In this document: positions 39,101 through 47,181 of the stretch, one piece after another | How positions within the stretch are numbered: the stretch's first letter is position 1 | Layout of the letters: each line of letters opens with the position of its first letter | Notes under the pieces: generated by a model | Told to the model about the DNA's origin: nothing | Database searches by the model: none | Seen by the model: only the letters and a program-made list of their open reading frames with translations | Made by a program: the position numbers and the translations under genes | Origin: Pampus argenteus | Taxonomy: Eukaryota > Chordata > Actinopteri > Scombriformes > Stromateidae | Length of the DNA stretch: 64,000 nucleotides | Assembly (NCBI GenBank): GCA_036937835.1 | Contig: CM072876.1 | Location: forward strand, 2,956,001-3,020,000 | Direction of reading: 5' to 3'

Positions 39101-42100
39101 GTTCAATGACTTACTAACTGTCTTATGAGCCTTGACAAAATGACATAATTTATATTTATTGATGTGCCATGAGTCATTTTCTGTGTTGTGGATACATTTT
39201 CATATCAAACAGCTATGATTCATCATTTGTACTGGGATGTTCCCAGTGGCCACTATTAGCCATGGCTAAATCCACGGTTCGAGCAGGAAATTCCCAGGTG
39301 TGAATATAAATAAACTGGCTGAGAGAGTTAATGCACAGTCAGCAAACATGCATTCGATAAATAAATTAAAAAAAAACAGCTTTGTGTCCCTCTGAGCCTC
39401 AGCACACGCTCCAAACATGACAATAGCACTGAAATAAATCGCAGTAACCAAAAATCAATAGGAACATGTGTCTTATTATGTTATGTTATAACCTTGATTA
39501 ATCTGCACGTTTAGCCTGCATGCATGCAACGGTCACCTGCAGTAGGAGGTGGAAATTAAGATGAAGAACTGTTAAATGAGAAGAGACACATAATGAAACG
39601 CCTCACAAAAAGTTACAAAGTGCTTTAAAAAAAAATCTAATCCATTTAATCAATTATGAAAAAGCCATATGATAAAAAACAGCTGAAGGATCGTCACAAC
39701 AAAGGCCCGGTCACAAGTATTGATAGATCGATAGAGACAAATATAGTCACAGATACAAATGGGGGCTTTAAAAACAAGTAGTAAAATCTCAAGATCTATT
39801 TTAAGCCTCGCAGGTAACCAGTGACAGGCGGTGAGGATCAGTGAGGTTGTTTCTTTTCTGAACGTGTTAAAAGCCTGGAAGCAGAGTTTTATATCATTTG
39901 TAGTCTCTGGTTGATTTGCCTACTCAGACTCAAACAAATGTGAAAATAACATTTTAAAACTGTTTGGTAGGATGGTTAAACTTATCTTCTTGGCTCTTGA
40001 CTGAGGCAGTTGAAGGATAAATGCTTTGCCAAATGTTACCAGGACCACAGGAGGAGGAGCTTTTTTAAATTTGCCTGTTTAGCATGAGGAATCAAACTAG
40101 CATCCTTTCAGTCACCAGAGCCCTTTTCACACATGCACACTGTTGGATTAAGAATTCACAGTGAGCGAGTGGGTGTGATGTCGGCTATCGCTATGTCGTC
40201 TGGCGCTGGAGAAAAAGTAAATAAATAGCAACAAATGAGACAACAATAAAAATAAATGGTAGACAGACAGTCTACTGCTCGTCTAAACCCAATTTAGATA
40301 TTTCCAATAGGTGTGAATACGCCTGACACAGACGATCTCCTGCTGTGTGCTACCGTACATGTGTGAAAATGGCTCTGTCTCTGTATCCTCAAGTCTGCTG
40401 CTGTTTATCCCTGACAGCAATAAACATTTGAACATTGAAATCTAACAATAATTATCAACATGAATATAAGAAAATGCTCTAAATGCTTTGGAGACTCAGA
40501 TTTTCTACTATTAGACCCTACTATTCATTTGGCTGAACAGTTTTGTTAGCTGCATCAATAGAGGTAATTATGTATGGCCATATGGGAATTAGAGAAACAA
40601 CTTTCTTGAATGTTTTGGTTGTTTTTTTTGTTTTGTTTTTTTCTAGTATAATTTTGTGCTCTGCATAAATGTGGCACCTCTGAGGCTTTTTGGAGAGTTT
40701 AATTGGAAGATCTGAAAGATACTGATTTGTTGATACGGTGTCAGTTTTGAGGTTGAAACCCTCTTTAAAGAAAGCGACCTTGATGACAGAATGAATAAGC
40801 AAAGAAAACTGATGACTGAAACAAACCGATGCCACCGTTTCTCATCTCAGCGAGCAATGTGCCGCTTAACTGCATCTTCTCCGTAAACAACATAATCACA
40901 TCAGTTGCAGTCGCTGCCAGTACCACTTATAAATGTATTTGTCATTTCAAGACATGTTATTCACACACACATGCACACAAAAGACAAATGGAAGCAACCA
41001 AATACGTTTTGTACTACTGCTTTCATGCAAAAATGATGATAAACATTTTTAGATGCAGGTAAAGAATGTGTTAATGTTTGTAAGTTAGATAAAACATATA
41101 ATTTAGTAGGAAAGCTGGCTTGTTGTTCAGAGTTTTGTGTAGCAGGATGCTATCAGGCTCGGTGTGACTGTCTGCTCTACTCGTGATGGAAAGCTACGTT
41201 GCAGCTTTATACATGTGATATTTCTTTTCTGCATCTCTGCAGCTGCTGCCGTTCCTGCAGGCGAACCTGACGGGCTTCAAGAAACTGGAGATTCTCAACT
41301 TCAGGAAAGGCAGCGTAGTCGTCAACAGCAAGATGAAGTTCACCAAGTCGGTGCCGTACAACATCACTGAGGCTGTCCACTGTGTCCTGGAGCATTTCTG
41401 CTCTGCTGCTGCCCAGAACCTCCACATCCAAATCGACACCCACTCTCTGGACATTGAACCAGGTATAACAATCATTAGCCTAAGTTAAACTAGGTTAGTT
41501 TAACCTAAAGTCATACGAAATATTGTGATGGTGTAGCCATAAAAACACTGAGCATCTGAAAAACCCAGAAAAAAAAATCTTAGATGGAGTCACCCTGGTT
41601 ATATGGGAGAATAGCCTTAAATGTTTAGCTTTATCTCCCATAATTCTTATTGTTTACAACTGCATTTTTATAACTTCACACAGGTGGAAACACTAAGTGC
41701 CTTTAACTTGATACATCTACAGTACAGTAATGTCTTTTTCATCATTTTATGGCTGTGATATAACAGAAAGTCATATTGTTTTATTTCATTTGTTTGTTTG
41801 TTTTTTATTTTGGTTGAAGATTTAATTATTTAAAGATCTGCACCCATATAAGCAGACAAAAGATTTTTCTGAAAACATGAAGTGAAACGGTAGAACTCAA
41901 TAATTCAGATAACTGAGGGGGGAGAAGTGCGGTCTTCATGACTTGTCCTTGTTTGTCCCAGCTCTGTCTGTTTGTATTTGTCCCTGAGAGAGTAACTCGA
42001 GAGAGAGAGAGATAGAGAGAGAGAGAGATAAGTCACATTATTGTATAAGTGGTGCTTCTTTGTATGCATATCATGCTCAATAAGCTTTGTATTATGATAT

Positions 42101-45100
42101 TCTCCAGATGAGACGGAGGCAGAGAGCAGAGATCATAAACACAATGAAATAGACTCGGTAATTAGGTCTATATGTCAAATCCACCAATACCCTGTGGGAC
42201 TGTACAGACCATTGTAGGGCTGAAATAATAGTGACGAAGATGAGAAGTGAGCTGCAGAGACGAGACGTGCTGTTGCAACATCTTTTGCCTCACAGGCAGC
42301 TGATTGTGTTTCAGCAAAATCTTAAATGGGGATAAAAAAAGTTTTCCTGAAACAATATTCTTGTACAATTGGGTTACTATACACAGATATATGATACCAC
42401 CATCGTGTTGATACTTGTATAGATTGTCGTGAAATTTAAGATTTAATTTCGTACAGATATTCATGTTCCCATCAGGATAACTTACAGTCACTTTGGCGAT
42501 CCGTCGTCTTCTAGCATCATCAATAGTTTAACTGATGTAATACTTTTGGTTACAATCCCTGCTAAACTGAAAATCTCCATCAGCCGCTTTTGTGTTTAGT
42601 GCTAATTAGGTAAATACTAATGTGTAATGTTAAAGGAGTTGCTTATAGTAATGAGCTAACAGAGACCCACAGAGGCTCTACAGAGCTTTATGGCATCTTT
42701 TAATTCATTCTTTTGGTTCTATGGTCCCCAGATGACTGTTGTGGTTCAGTCTCAGAGCTCGAATCAACCTGCATCAGCAGTAGTAGAAGTTTCTGTACCT
42801 GCTCAGCAGCAAACGGCAAAGTGAAGAAAATGGAACATTTAAGCTAAAGAACCGATTATTTTTCCTCAGGAGATGGTGAAGACCAAACCTGAGCTCAAAG
42901 CAGAGTGAATATTGGACTTTGGTGCACAGAAACACGACTCTAAATGAATGATAATGTTGTTCTGTAACTGCTGTAACTGTATGTAAGCAAAACTATGAAC
43001 TAAAAGAGACTAAAAAGCTCAGAGGCAATGTAAAGATATTGATTGATGCAGGTATAAAAGTACACAAAACAACTTATTGGCCAACATATGCTGGTGATAA
43101 CATGACTCTGGCTGATCAGTATCAGTGAAGCTTTAGTCTCCCTCCGTGCATCCATGTTACACACATAAACATGTGGAGATATGTATGATCTCAGTTACAC
43201 GGATAGATACTGACCGCATGTTGTGGCTTCACGTCGTACATTTCATCCATGAAACCCTCCAAACATGCTAATTTCCCCGGAGTGCATCTGACGTTTAGTC
43301 TCGGAAGCCGTCCACACCAGAGGCTAAATCATACATTTTAATGCAGACCAGGAGCTGAGGATCTCATTAAAATCAAACACTCCTCAGCACCTCCTAGAGA
43401 GAGGAGGCGCAGACACACACTTCATGAATACTAATGTCTGTTATGCTTTCTCCCTCCTTTTATTTTCTCGCAGCTGATCAGGCCGATCCCTGCAAGTTCA
43501 TGGCTTGTGATGAGTTTTCTAGCTGTGTGGTGAACAGCCGGACGAAGGAGGCTCAGTGTCAGTGTGAGCCGGGCTACCTGTCGGTGGACGACCTGCCCTG
43601 TCAGAGCGTGTGTGCCCTGCAGCCAGACTACTGCAAAGGAGGGGAGTGTCATATAGTTCCTGGACAAGGAGCCGTATGCAGGTAAATTAGTAGTTTGAGA
43701 AACAGTACTACAAGGCTCATTATATGCTGACATGACCCAAATCTGTTTTTTTTAAGCGACCCAAATCTGTTTTGTCCGTATCAGATCTGAGCCACTTGCA
43801 TATGTGGTCCTACATCTCGTTCATATTAGATCTCTGGCTATGCGACTACTGTCACAACAGTGATGGGGGTCAACGGAGAGACGAGAAAGTTTCAAATTTG
43901 TTGGAAAATAATGCAAAAGCTTCTATTCAAGCAAAACTAAGCGAAACTTATCGAAACCGAATGCTAGCGCAGACATGTCATCCATGTTTATGATATGACA
44001 TAAACTACGTTATTCGTTGTTATTCTTGTTCTATGTGTGGCAGTTTCCGACCTCTGTGGTGTTCACACTGATTCATATCCACTTACGTCTTTCCGTTCAC
44101 TTTGCATGCTAAATGTCGTCAGCAAAGAAACAAAAACTACACTTTTATAAACTCTTTGTGTTTTTTTCTCTTTCTCTTTCTGTTTGTCTTTTCGTCTTCA
44201 CTCTTTTGTGCTGCAGTTCTGTACTCACATACAGACTAATCTTTCTTTCACATCTCCAGCAGCCGCCCCTATAAATCAATGCAAAGTTGATTTTTAACGG
44301 AGAGAAACGTCTCTCCCGACGCTGCCCGAAAAAAATCTAATTTCAACCCTGTTAGACTTTAACACAGCACACTCGGCTCCTGACACTAGCGAAGCATTAA
44401 TTTCCCATCATCTCAATCTTTTGCAGAGATATATTTAGGTTACATTTTTATTATCATTATCAGGCCTGTTGGACTCTCAGACAGTAAAAATGTCATTTTC
44501 TGAATCACCATTCAGCCTCTGATGAGATGCTACTGAGGCTGAGTATCATCATGACCACCTGTATGAACTAATGAACCTTCAACACAACAACAACACAAAG
44601 TCTCAACAAGGGAAAAGGTTTGCATTTAGATATTGTGAAAAATGACGGTGCCGCTTTCACCGAAATCATTAGGAACCTTCCCGTGTGCGACCATCATTAT
44701 TCAATCTGGCTTTTAGTTTGTTGAGATATTTTGCTTGAGGTGTAATGGTGGGCATTAATTGTGTTAACATGAATGGGTTCTTCTTCTTCTTTGTATGGAT
44801 TTCCTGCAGACAGGATGTCTTGCGGCACATTACTGCACGACAAACGAGAGAAAGCAAACATGATCTGAACTCCAACGCTGCTGCGAGTTTAAGTGAAATC
44901 AACAGTTGCTAGCAGCTAGCTTGTGTTTACGCTAACACCACGCCCGAGAGACATCTGACCAATGAGAGGAGGGAACGCACTCACCTGGCTTTTAATTAAT
45001 GCATTCTGGTACCTCCGAACCAACAAGTTTACCAACTCATCCACCGATTCAGACCAGAGCAAACGATGTGATTTTACAGTTCATATAAATGAATCTTTTT

Positions 45101-47181
45101 CAAGATCAATAAAGTCAATTTAAAAATAAAAAAAAACCTAAAGATTTACACAAAATGACATAAAATAAAATCTTTTTTTAGGAATATCTGCTTGGCTGTT
45201 TTTAAATATCATATACTGGACTCTCTGTACAGTAATACAGTAAAGGTTGACATTTAATTTCCTGTATATAAAGTGAGCAGATCAGATTTGCATGCGAGTG
45301 GCTGCAAATGATGTAGATGACTTGAAATCACCTAAAGCGAGACATTTAATTTACTGACATTTAGTCGATACGCTGAATGTCGTGTGTGTGTGTGTGCGTG
45401 CGTGCGTGTTAGCAGTAATTTTCTTCAATATTTGATCAGTTCTACATGTACAAGCAGCAGAAAAAGCTGCAGCTTGTTTCCACTGTGGAACTGAAGGTCT
45501 CAGCAGATTTTCTGTCTCGTCTGGGGGATTGGAGGGCTTCTCTGCGGGCTGCAGTCGTCCCCCCTGCTGTATTTGCCACCTTTCATTAACACTGAACCAT
45601 GTTTGGACTAATCCTGCATCCAGACCTGCCAAGAACAGGACAGAGAAACAAAAAAACAGCAGTCAACACGAAACAGAACCCCGAAGGTTAATACTGCAGA
45701 GATGCACGTTTGTTTTTAATCTTATTTGGCTGCTTGACAGACGGTGGAAGAAGCAATAACTTCACTTTGGTTTGAGATAAAAGCTTGTTAATCAAAAGAT
45801 GAAAACCTACTGAGCTCCTTTTAGCTCTGAGCTCTGTTGTTCAGGTATTTGTGCTGCACCTTGCTCTCCAGGTGATGTTTTCATCCTGCAGCACCTACAG
45901 ATTTGTTTTGTATGAAGATACATCTGAAGGCTTTAGATCAGCTGTGGACGGCGGTCATATGTTTGCTGTCATGTTAGACTCAGACATGTGGTGCTTCACA
46001 GAGGACTTAAACATAAAGGTTATCTTCATATCGTGTCTGTGTATTGTCACATGGGTGTAATCAGCAGTGATTTCCCTTCTGGGAGGATTTTTCTCTGCCT
46101 TTATTCTCTTCTTCTTCTTCTTTTGTATTTCAACATATTTCCAGACTTGCAGGTCTCCTCTGGTATCTGCTCCCTGAATCTCTTTTACAGACACAAAGAA
46201 ATGAAAGTCGTCCCGCTGGCTTTGTGATACACTCTCATCACAGCGGCTCATGTGCAGAGTTGCTGTAGCTGCAGTTTCATTTTCACACCTGCTTCATTTT
46301 TCTCTCTTTTTTTTGCAGATACAAAGACAGATATTCTCTCCCAGGCCTGGCAAGTTAAGGAAATATATATCAGGATTGGACCGCATGAGAATAACTATAA
46401 AAGGTAAGGCAGCTCGTTGCCAGAAGCGAGGTTGTTCTGCTTAAATCCCACATGTGCTATCATATGTTACTGCTGGGAAAAAATAAAATAAAAAACCACC
46501 ATGCATGCTCAGCAAGTCCTGGCTGTATAAATTAGAGCTGAGTAAGGTGATGATGCAGAGAAACTCTTTCACCCAGTTGGTATTTTGTAAAGGCATCAAG
46601 ACTAAATCCAAAATTTAAAAAAACCAAACACCTGTGCACGCCGTTATCTCACATCTTAGATTAGTCGGCTCCTCTGTGATCCTCTTCTGGGACGTCTCAC
46701 TCGCTTTCTGCTTTGAACAAAAACATTGCTGCCTCTTCTTTGAACATATTCACATAACACCTTTAGAGAAATTCAACTGGCACATTCAGAAAGAGAAGGC
46801 AGAAGAACTGTTTACTTTTCCCAACATGTTTTTTTTTTTCCCCACAGACGTACATGCTGCTCTGAAACATTAACACAGTCAACTCCCTGGTGACTCGTAA
46901 ACTCACTTCAACATGTAAAATCAGTGGCGTTGCCCTTTTTAAATATCATTTCATTCCCCCGCAGACTCGATGAAACAGGACTCAGCAGCAGGAACCCGGG
47001 ACTCGTCAAGGCCTCACATGTTGGGATAATAAACAAGAATACTAAAAAAAAACCAAAGAAAACATCACAGATGATGCTGAGCCGGCCGGACAAACTGTAC
47101 GCTTCTCCTCAGAGCTCTGAGCTTCATATCAGAGGACGATCTCCCTTTTCGGGGGAAAAACAGACATTTAGGCCACTTTGA
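21100..47181 (+). CDS. impg1: Interphotoreceptor matrix proteoglycan 1, complete 15-exon gene
   Basis: Join 21100-21163, 23426-23653, 24649-24815, 25984-26018, 26741-26790, 27140-27276, 28444-28593, 29630-29688, 32396-32589, 32747-32802, 33203-36677, 37144-37844, 41243-41462, 43474-43681, 46965-47181. The sum is 5961 nt, 1986 residues plus stop, and every junction is GT-AG with matching phase. IMPG1 is a secreted glycoprotein/proteoglycan of the extracellular matrix around photoreceptors. Domains: signal peptide 1-18; N-terminal domain with CPQE and VCQEAVWEAFR motifs (residues 68-153); SEA1 (about 240-361); acidic region 381-1730 with an octapeptide array (about 810-1168); SEA2 (1734-1846) with a GSVVV autoproteolysis motif; EGF-like module (1847-1915); basic tail. 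The N-terminal, SEA and EGF segments align closely with human IMPG1 as I remember it. Convergent myo6 supports impg1 over impg2, and no membrane segment follows the EGF module, also unlike impg2. The length is far above the mammalian one. The teleost a/b paralogue cannot be decided here. Confidence 0.93.
21164..23425 (+). other. impg1: impg1 intron 1
   Basis: Intron of 2262 nt with GT-AG ends. AT-rich; no nested gene or clear repeat beyond short TATATC runs near 21910. Confidence 0.8.
23426..23653 (+). CDS. impg1: impg1 exon 2: N-terminal domain with furin-like site
   Basis: The acceptor is TTTCCAG and the donor G|GTAAAG. It encodes residues 22-97. It contains a dibasic run R-R-S-K-R followed by Ser (residues 63-68), matching the conserved KRS/KRA site before the GVK/RxCPQE motif in IMPG proteins, and ends in AYYQLR. 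I infer possible proprotein-convertase cleavage from the motif. Confidence 0.9.
24649..24815 (+). CDS. impg1: impg1 exon 3: conserved VCQEAVWEAFR segment
   Basis: This exon carries the most conserved N-terminal block of IMPG proteins, with VCQEAVWEAFRIFFDRIP, three cysteines and an NFS N-glycosylation sequon. It enters in phase 1 and leaves in phase 0 at AGG|GTAAGA. It encodes residues 98-153. Confidence 0.93.
24816..25983 (+). other. impg1: impg1 intron 3 with retroelement remnants
   Basis: Contains a GCTGCAAC-type fragment (25020-25110, resuming near 25350) and, between, a LINE-like 3' tail with terminal GATTCT repeats. Poly-A lies at 25473-25490. Confidence 0.6.
25130..25352 (+). mobile_element. 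Non-LTR retroelement 3' tail with GATTCT repeats
   Basis: TTTCCTACGGGATAAATAAA followed by GTTGTTCTGATTCTGATTCT is the characteristic end of a teleost CR1/Rex1-like non-LTR element with a short tandem tail. The upstream AT-rich part (from about 25130) is probably its degraded 3' UTR. No reverse transcriptase is present. Confidence 0.5.
25984..26018 (+). CDS. impg1: impg1 exon 4 (35 nt)
   Basis: A small exon after a TTTGCAG acceptor, encoding RMNRRDGRPPSR and ending CG|GTAGGT. Sequence conservation is low, but phase 0 in and phase 2 out fit both neighbours exactly. The basic composition matches the human segment that follows the exon 3 homologue. Confidence 0.72.
26741..26790 (+). CDS. impg1: impg1 exon 5 (50 nt)
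   Basis: A proline-rich small exon (GVVIPPPPKQKVPEVA) after a strong TTCTTCTACAG acceptor. Two GT donors lie 6 nt apart. G|GTACAA at 26791 is chosen because the other (26785) would break frame with exon 6. Confidence 0.65.
26899..26926. repeat. (AT)n microsatellite in impg1 intron 5
   Basis: About fourteen AT units, within the 349-nt intron 5 between two small exons. Confidence 0.93.
27140..27276 (+). CDS. impg1: impg1 exon 6: Thr/Ser/Pro-rich linker
   Basis: Encodes a linker rich in T, S, P and A with an NIT sequon, likely O- and N-glycosylated. The acceptor is TTTCTTCAG and the donor GAG|GTACCA, phase 1 to 0. It lies between the N-terminal domain and SEA1, as in mammalian IMPG1. Confidence 0.78.
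27277..29629 (+). other. impg1: impg1 introns 6 and 7
   Basis: Two introns (27277-28443 and 28594-29629) flanking exon 7. No nested gene. Open frames at 27649 and 29153 lack splice or domain support. Confidence 0.6.
28444..28593 (+). CDS. impg1: impg1 exon 7: start of SEA1
   Basis: Encodes residues 228-277, including EFSIDLVDPGYRELL and DPDSPQY, matching the beginning of the IMPG SEA1 fold (first beta strand, then the SxxY segment). The acceptor is TCCTAAAG and the donor CAG|GTGGGA, phase 0 to 0. Confidence 0.9.
29630..29688 (+). CDS. impg1: impg1 exon 8: SEA1 helix and strand
   Basis: Encodes MQHVFDELPGFKSIHVLGIR, near-identical in pattern to the IMPG1 block MQxIFxxLPGFKxIHVLGFR. The acceptor is TTTAATAG and the donor AG|GTAAGA, phase 0 to 2. 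Confidence 0.93.
29689..32395 (+). other. impg1: impg1 intron 8
   Basis: Intron of 2707 nt. A C-rich CCCCACC run lies at 30549-30571. Two adjacent frames at 31680-32134 are not recognised and may be decayed repeat. Otherwise featureless. Confidence 0.6.
32396..32589 (+). CDS. impg1: impg1 exon 9: end of SEA1
   Basis: Begins RPGGISVHYSLIFEI, the strand following the SEA cleavage position, and ends with the IMPG-type helix DSKLKEMVTKALREEASLPI. The SEA1 site reads GGISVHY rather than GSVVV, so autoproteolysis here is doubtful. Phase 2 to 1. Confidence 0.9.
32747..32802 (+). CDS. impg1: impg1 exon 10 (56 nt)
   Basis: A short hydrophobic and Thr/Pro linker (VVLLPALTPTSLVEVVNE) after the acceptor TTTTTACAG, with donor GAG|GTAATA. 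Phase 1 to 0 fits exons 9 and 11. Confidence 0.75.
33203..36677 (+). CDS. impg1: impg1 exon 11: giant polyacidic exon with octapeptide array
   Basis: A single open exon of 3475 nt (residues 381-1538) between TTCACAG and G|GTGAGG. It is extremely rich in Glu, Val, Pro, Asp, Ser and Thr with almost no Cys, Trp or Lys clusters. Flanks are irregular acidic repeats of the type E-x-x-V-x-V-S-E-P-E. The centre (about 34485-35575) is a 24-bp tandem array. In mammals the same position between the SEA domains is a shorter Ser/Thr-rich mucin-like region. I expect an extended, strongly anionic, disordered segment. There are no Ser-Gly dipeptides in this exon, so its charge would come from the protein itself rather than from added glycosaminoglycan. 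Confidence 0.9.
34485..35575 (+). repeat. 24-bp coding minisatellite, about 45 units, octapeptide VPDVPEET
   Basis: Tandem 24-bp units keep the impg1 frame. The consensus octapeptide is V-P-D-V-P-E-E-T, with position 1 varying (V, A, L, I), so APDVPEET and LPDVPEET blocks cluster together. A few units are damaged or shortened: one short unit lacks the PDVP part, and Lys replaces Glu in PEKT units. Neighbouring units are near identical in DNA, including synonymous sites, which points to recent unequal exchange or gene conversion. Copy number is probably polymorphic. Confidence 0.95.
37144..37844 (+). CDS. impg1: impg1 exon 12: end of acidic region and start of SEA2
   Basis: Encodes residues 1539-1772. 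The first two thirds are acidic and Ser/Thr/Pro-rich, with a D-E-G-S-G motif (Ser about 1700), a classical chondroitin-sulfate attachment context. The last third begins SEA2 with GRELVVFFSLRVTNMNFSEDLF, aligning tightly with human IMPG1. NFS and NKT sequons are present. The acceptor is TTTCAAAG and the donor GTG|GTGAGT. Confidence 0.93.
38094..38345 (-). pseudogene. LINE reverse-transcriptase C-terminal fragment
   Basis: The minus strand reads SRLQMVQKTAARLLTGIKKG and then a weakly matching tail with FKVWHQ. RLQxVQNAAARLLTGxxKxD is a hallmark of the region just after the reverse-transcriptase domain in L2/Jockey-type teleost LINEs. It is truncated at both sides and decayed, a dead retroelement piece opposite in orientation to impg1. 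Confidence 0.65.
38810..38890 (+). mobile_element. GGGCTGCAACT-family repeat fragment
   Basis: GAGGGCTGCAACTAGCAGTT then TTGGTTAATCTGATGATTGC and TTGATTAATTACTCAG. Only the left part of the element is present. Confidence 0.55.
41243..41462 (+). CDS. impg1: impg1 exon 13: SEA2 core with GSVVV motif
   Basis: Encodes NLTGFKKLEILNFRKGSVVVNSKMKF, split here at G1795/S1796, the canonical SEA autoproteolysis site, and the closing SEA helix. NLT and NIT sequons are conserved. Two cysteines (VHCVLEHFC) occur where I recall Gly and Arg in human. The acceptor is CTCTGCAG and the donor G|GTATAA, phase 0 to 1. Confidence 0.95.
41463..43473 (+). other. impg1: impg1 intron 13
   Basis: Intron of 2011 nt with a GA-rich microsatellite at 41999-42029. 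No nested gene. Confidence 0.7.
41999..42029. repeat. (GA)n microsatellite
   Basis: GA dinucleotides with one GATA interruption. Confidence 0.9.
43474..43681 (+). CDS. impg1: impg1 exon 14: EGF-like cysteine-rich module
   Basis: Begins ADQADPCKFMAC and contains ten cysteines in EGF-like spacing, including CQCEPGY and CALQPDYCKGGEC. The second half resembles the start of a second EGF repeat but ends at AVCR, consistent with IMPG1 having a truncated second module. The acceptor is TTCTCGCAG and the donor AG|GTAAAT, phase 1 to 2. Confidence 0.93.
43682..46318 (+). other. impg1: impg1 intron 14, first part
   Basis: AT-rich; TG/CG microsatellite at 45381-45409. No exon recognised before the candidate at 46319. 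Confidence 0.6.
45381..45409. repeat. (GT)n/(GCGT)n microsatellite
   Basis: A GTGTGT run followed by GCGTGCGTGCGT. Confidence 0.9.
46319..46358 (+). CDS. Possible alternative impg1 terminal exon
   Basis: After a strong TTTTTTTTGCAG acceptor, splicing from exon 14 in phase gives R-YKDRYSLPGLAS and a TAA at 46356. AATAAA signals follow near 46480. This would give a much shorter C-terminus lacking the basic tail. It could be an alternative 3' end or simply a cryptic acceptor. Confidence 0.3.
46965..47181 (+). CDS. impg1: impg1 exon 15: basic C-terminal tail (preferred terminal exon)
   Basis: The acceptor is TTCATTCCCCCGCAG. Splicing from exon 14 gives R-L-D-E-T-G and then 71 residues to TGA at 47179. 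The tail is basic, with K1939-NTKKKPK-K1947 fitting a B(X7)B hyaluronan-binding pattern. Human IMPG1 likewise continues after CR with a Leu-initiated basic tail. Similarity is weak, so the choice rests on phase, acceptor quality and tail character. A competing exon lies at 46319. Confidence 0.65.

Larger units (their letters stand above)
37845..41242 (+). other. impg1: impg1 intron 12 with repeats
   Basis: The largest intron (3398 nt), separating the two halves of SEA2. Holds a reverse-transcriptase fragment (minus strand, 38094-38345), a poly-T (38447-38464) and a GGGCTGCAACT fragment (38810-38890). Confidence 0.65.

Noticed and set aside
21100..47181. Assignment as impg2
   Set aside because: IMPG2 has a transmembrane segment and cytoplasmic tail after the EGF repeats; none follows here, and the neighbour is myo6, as for IMPG1.
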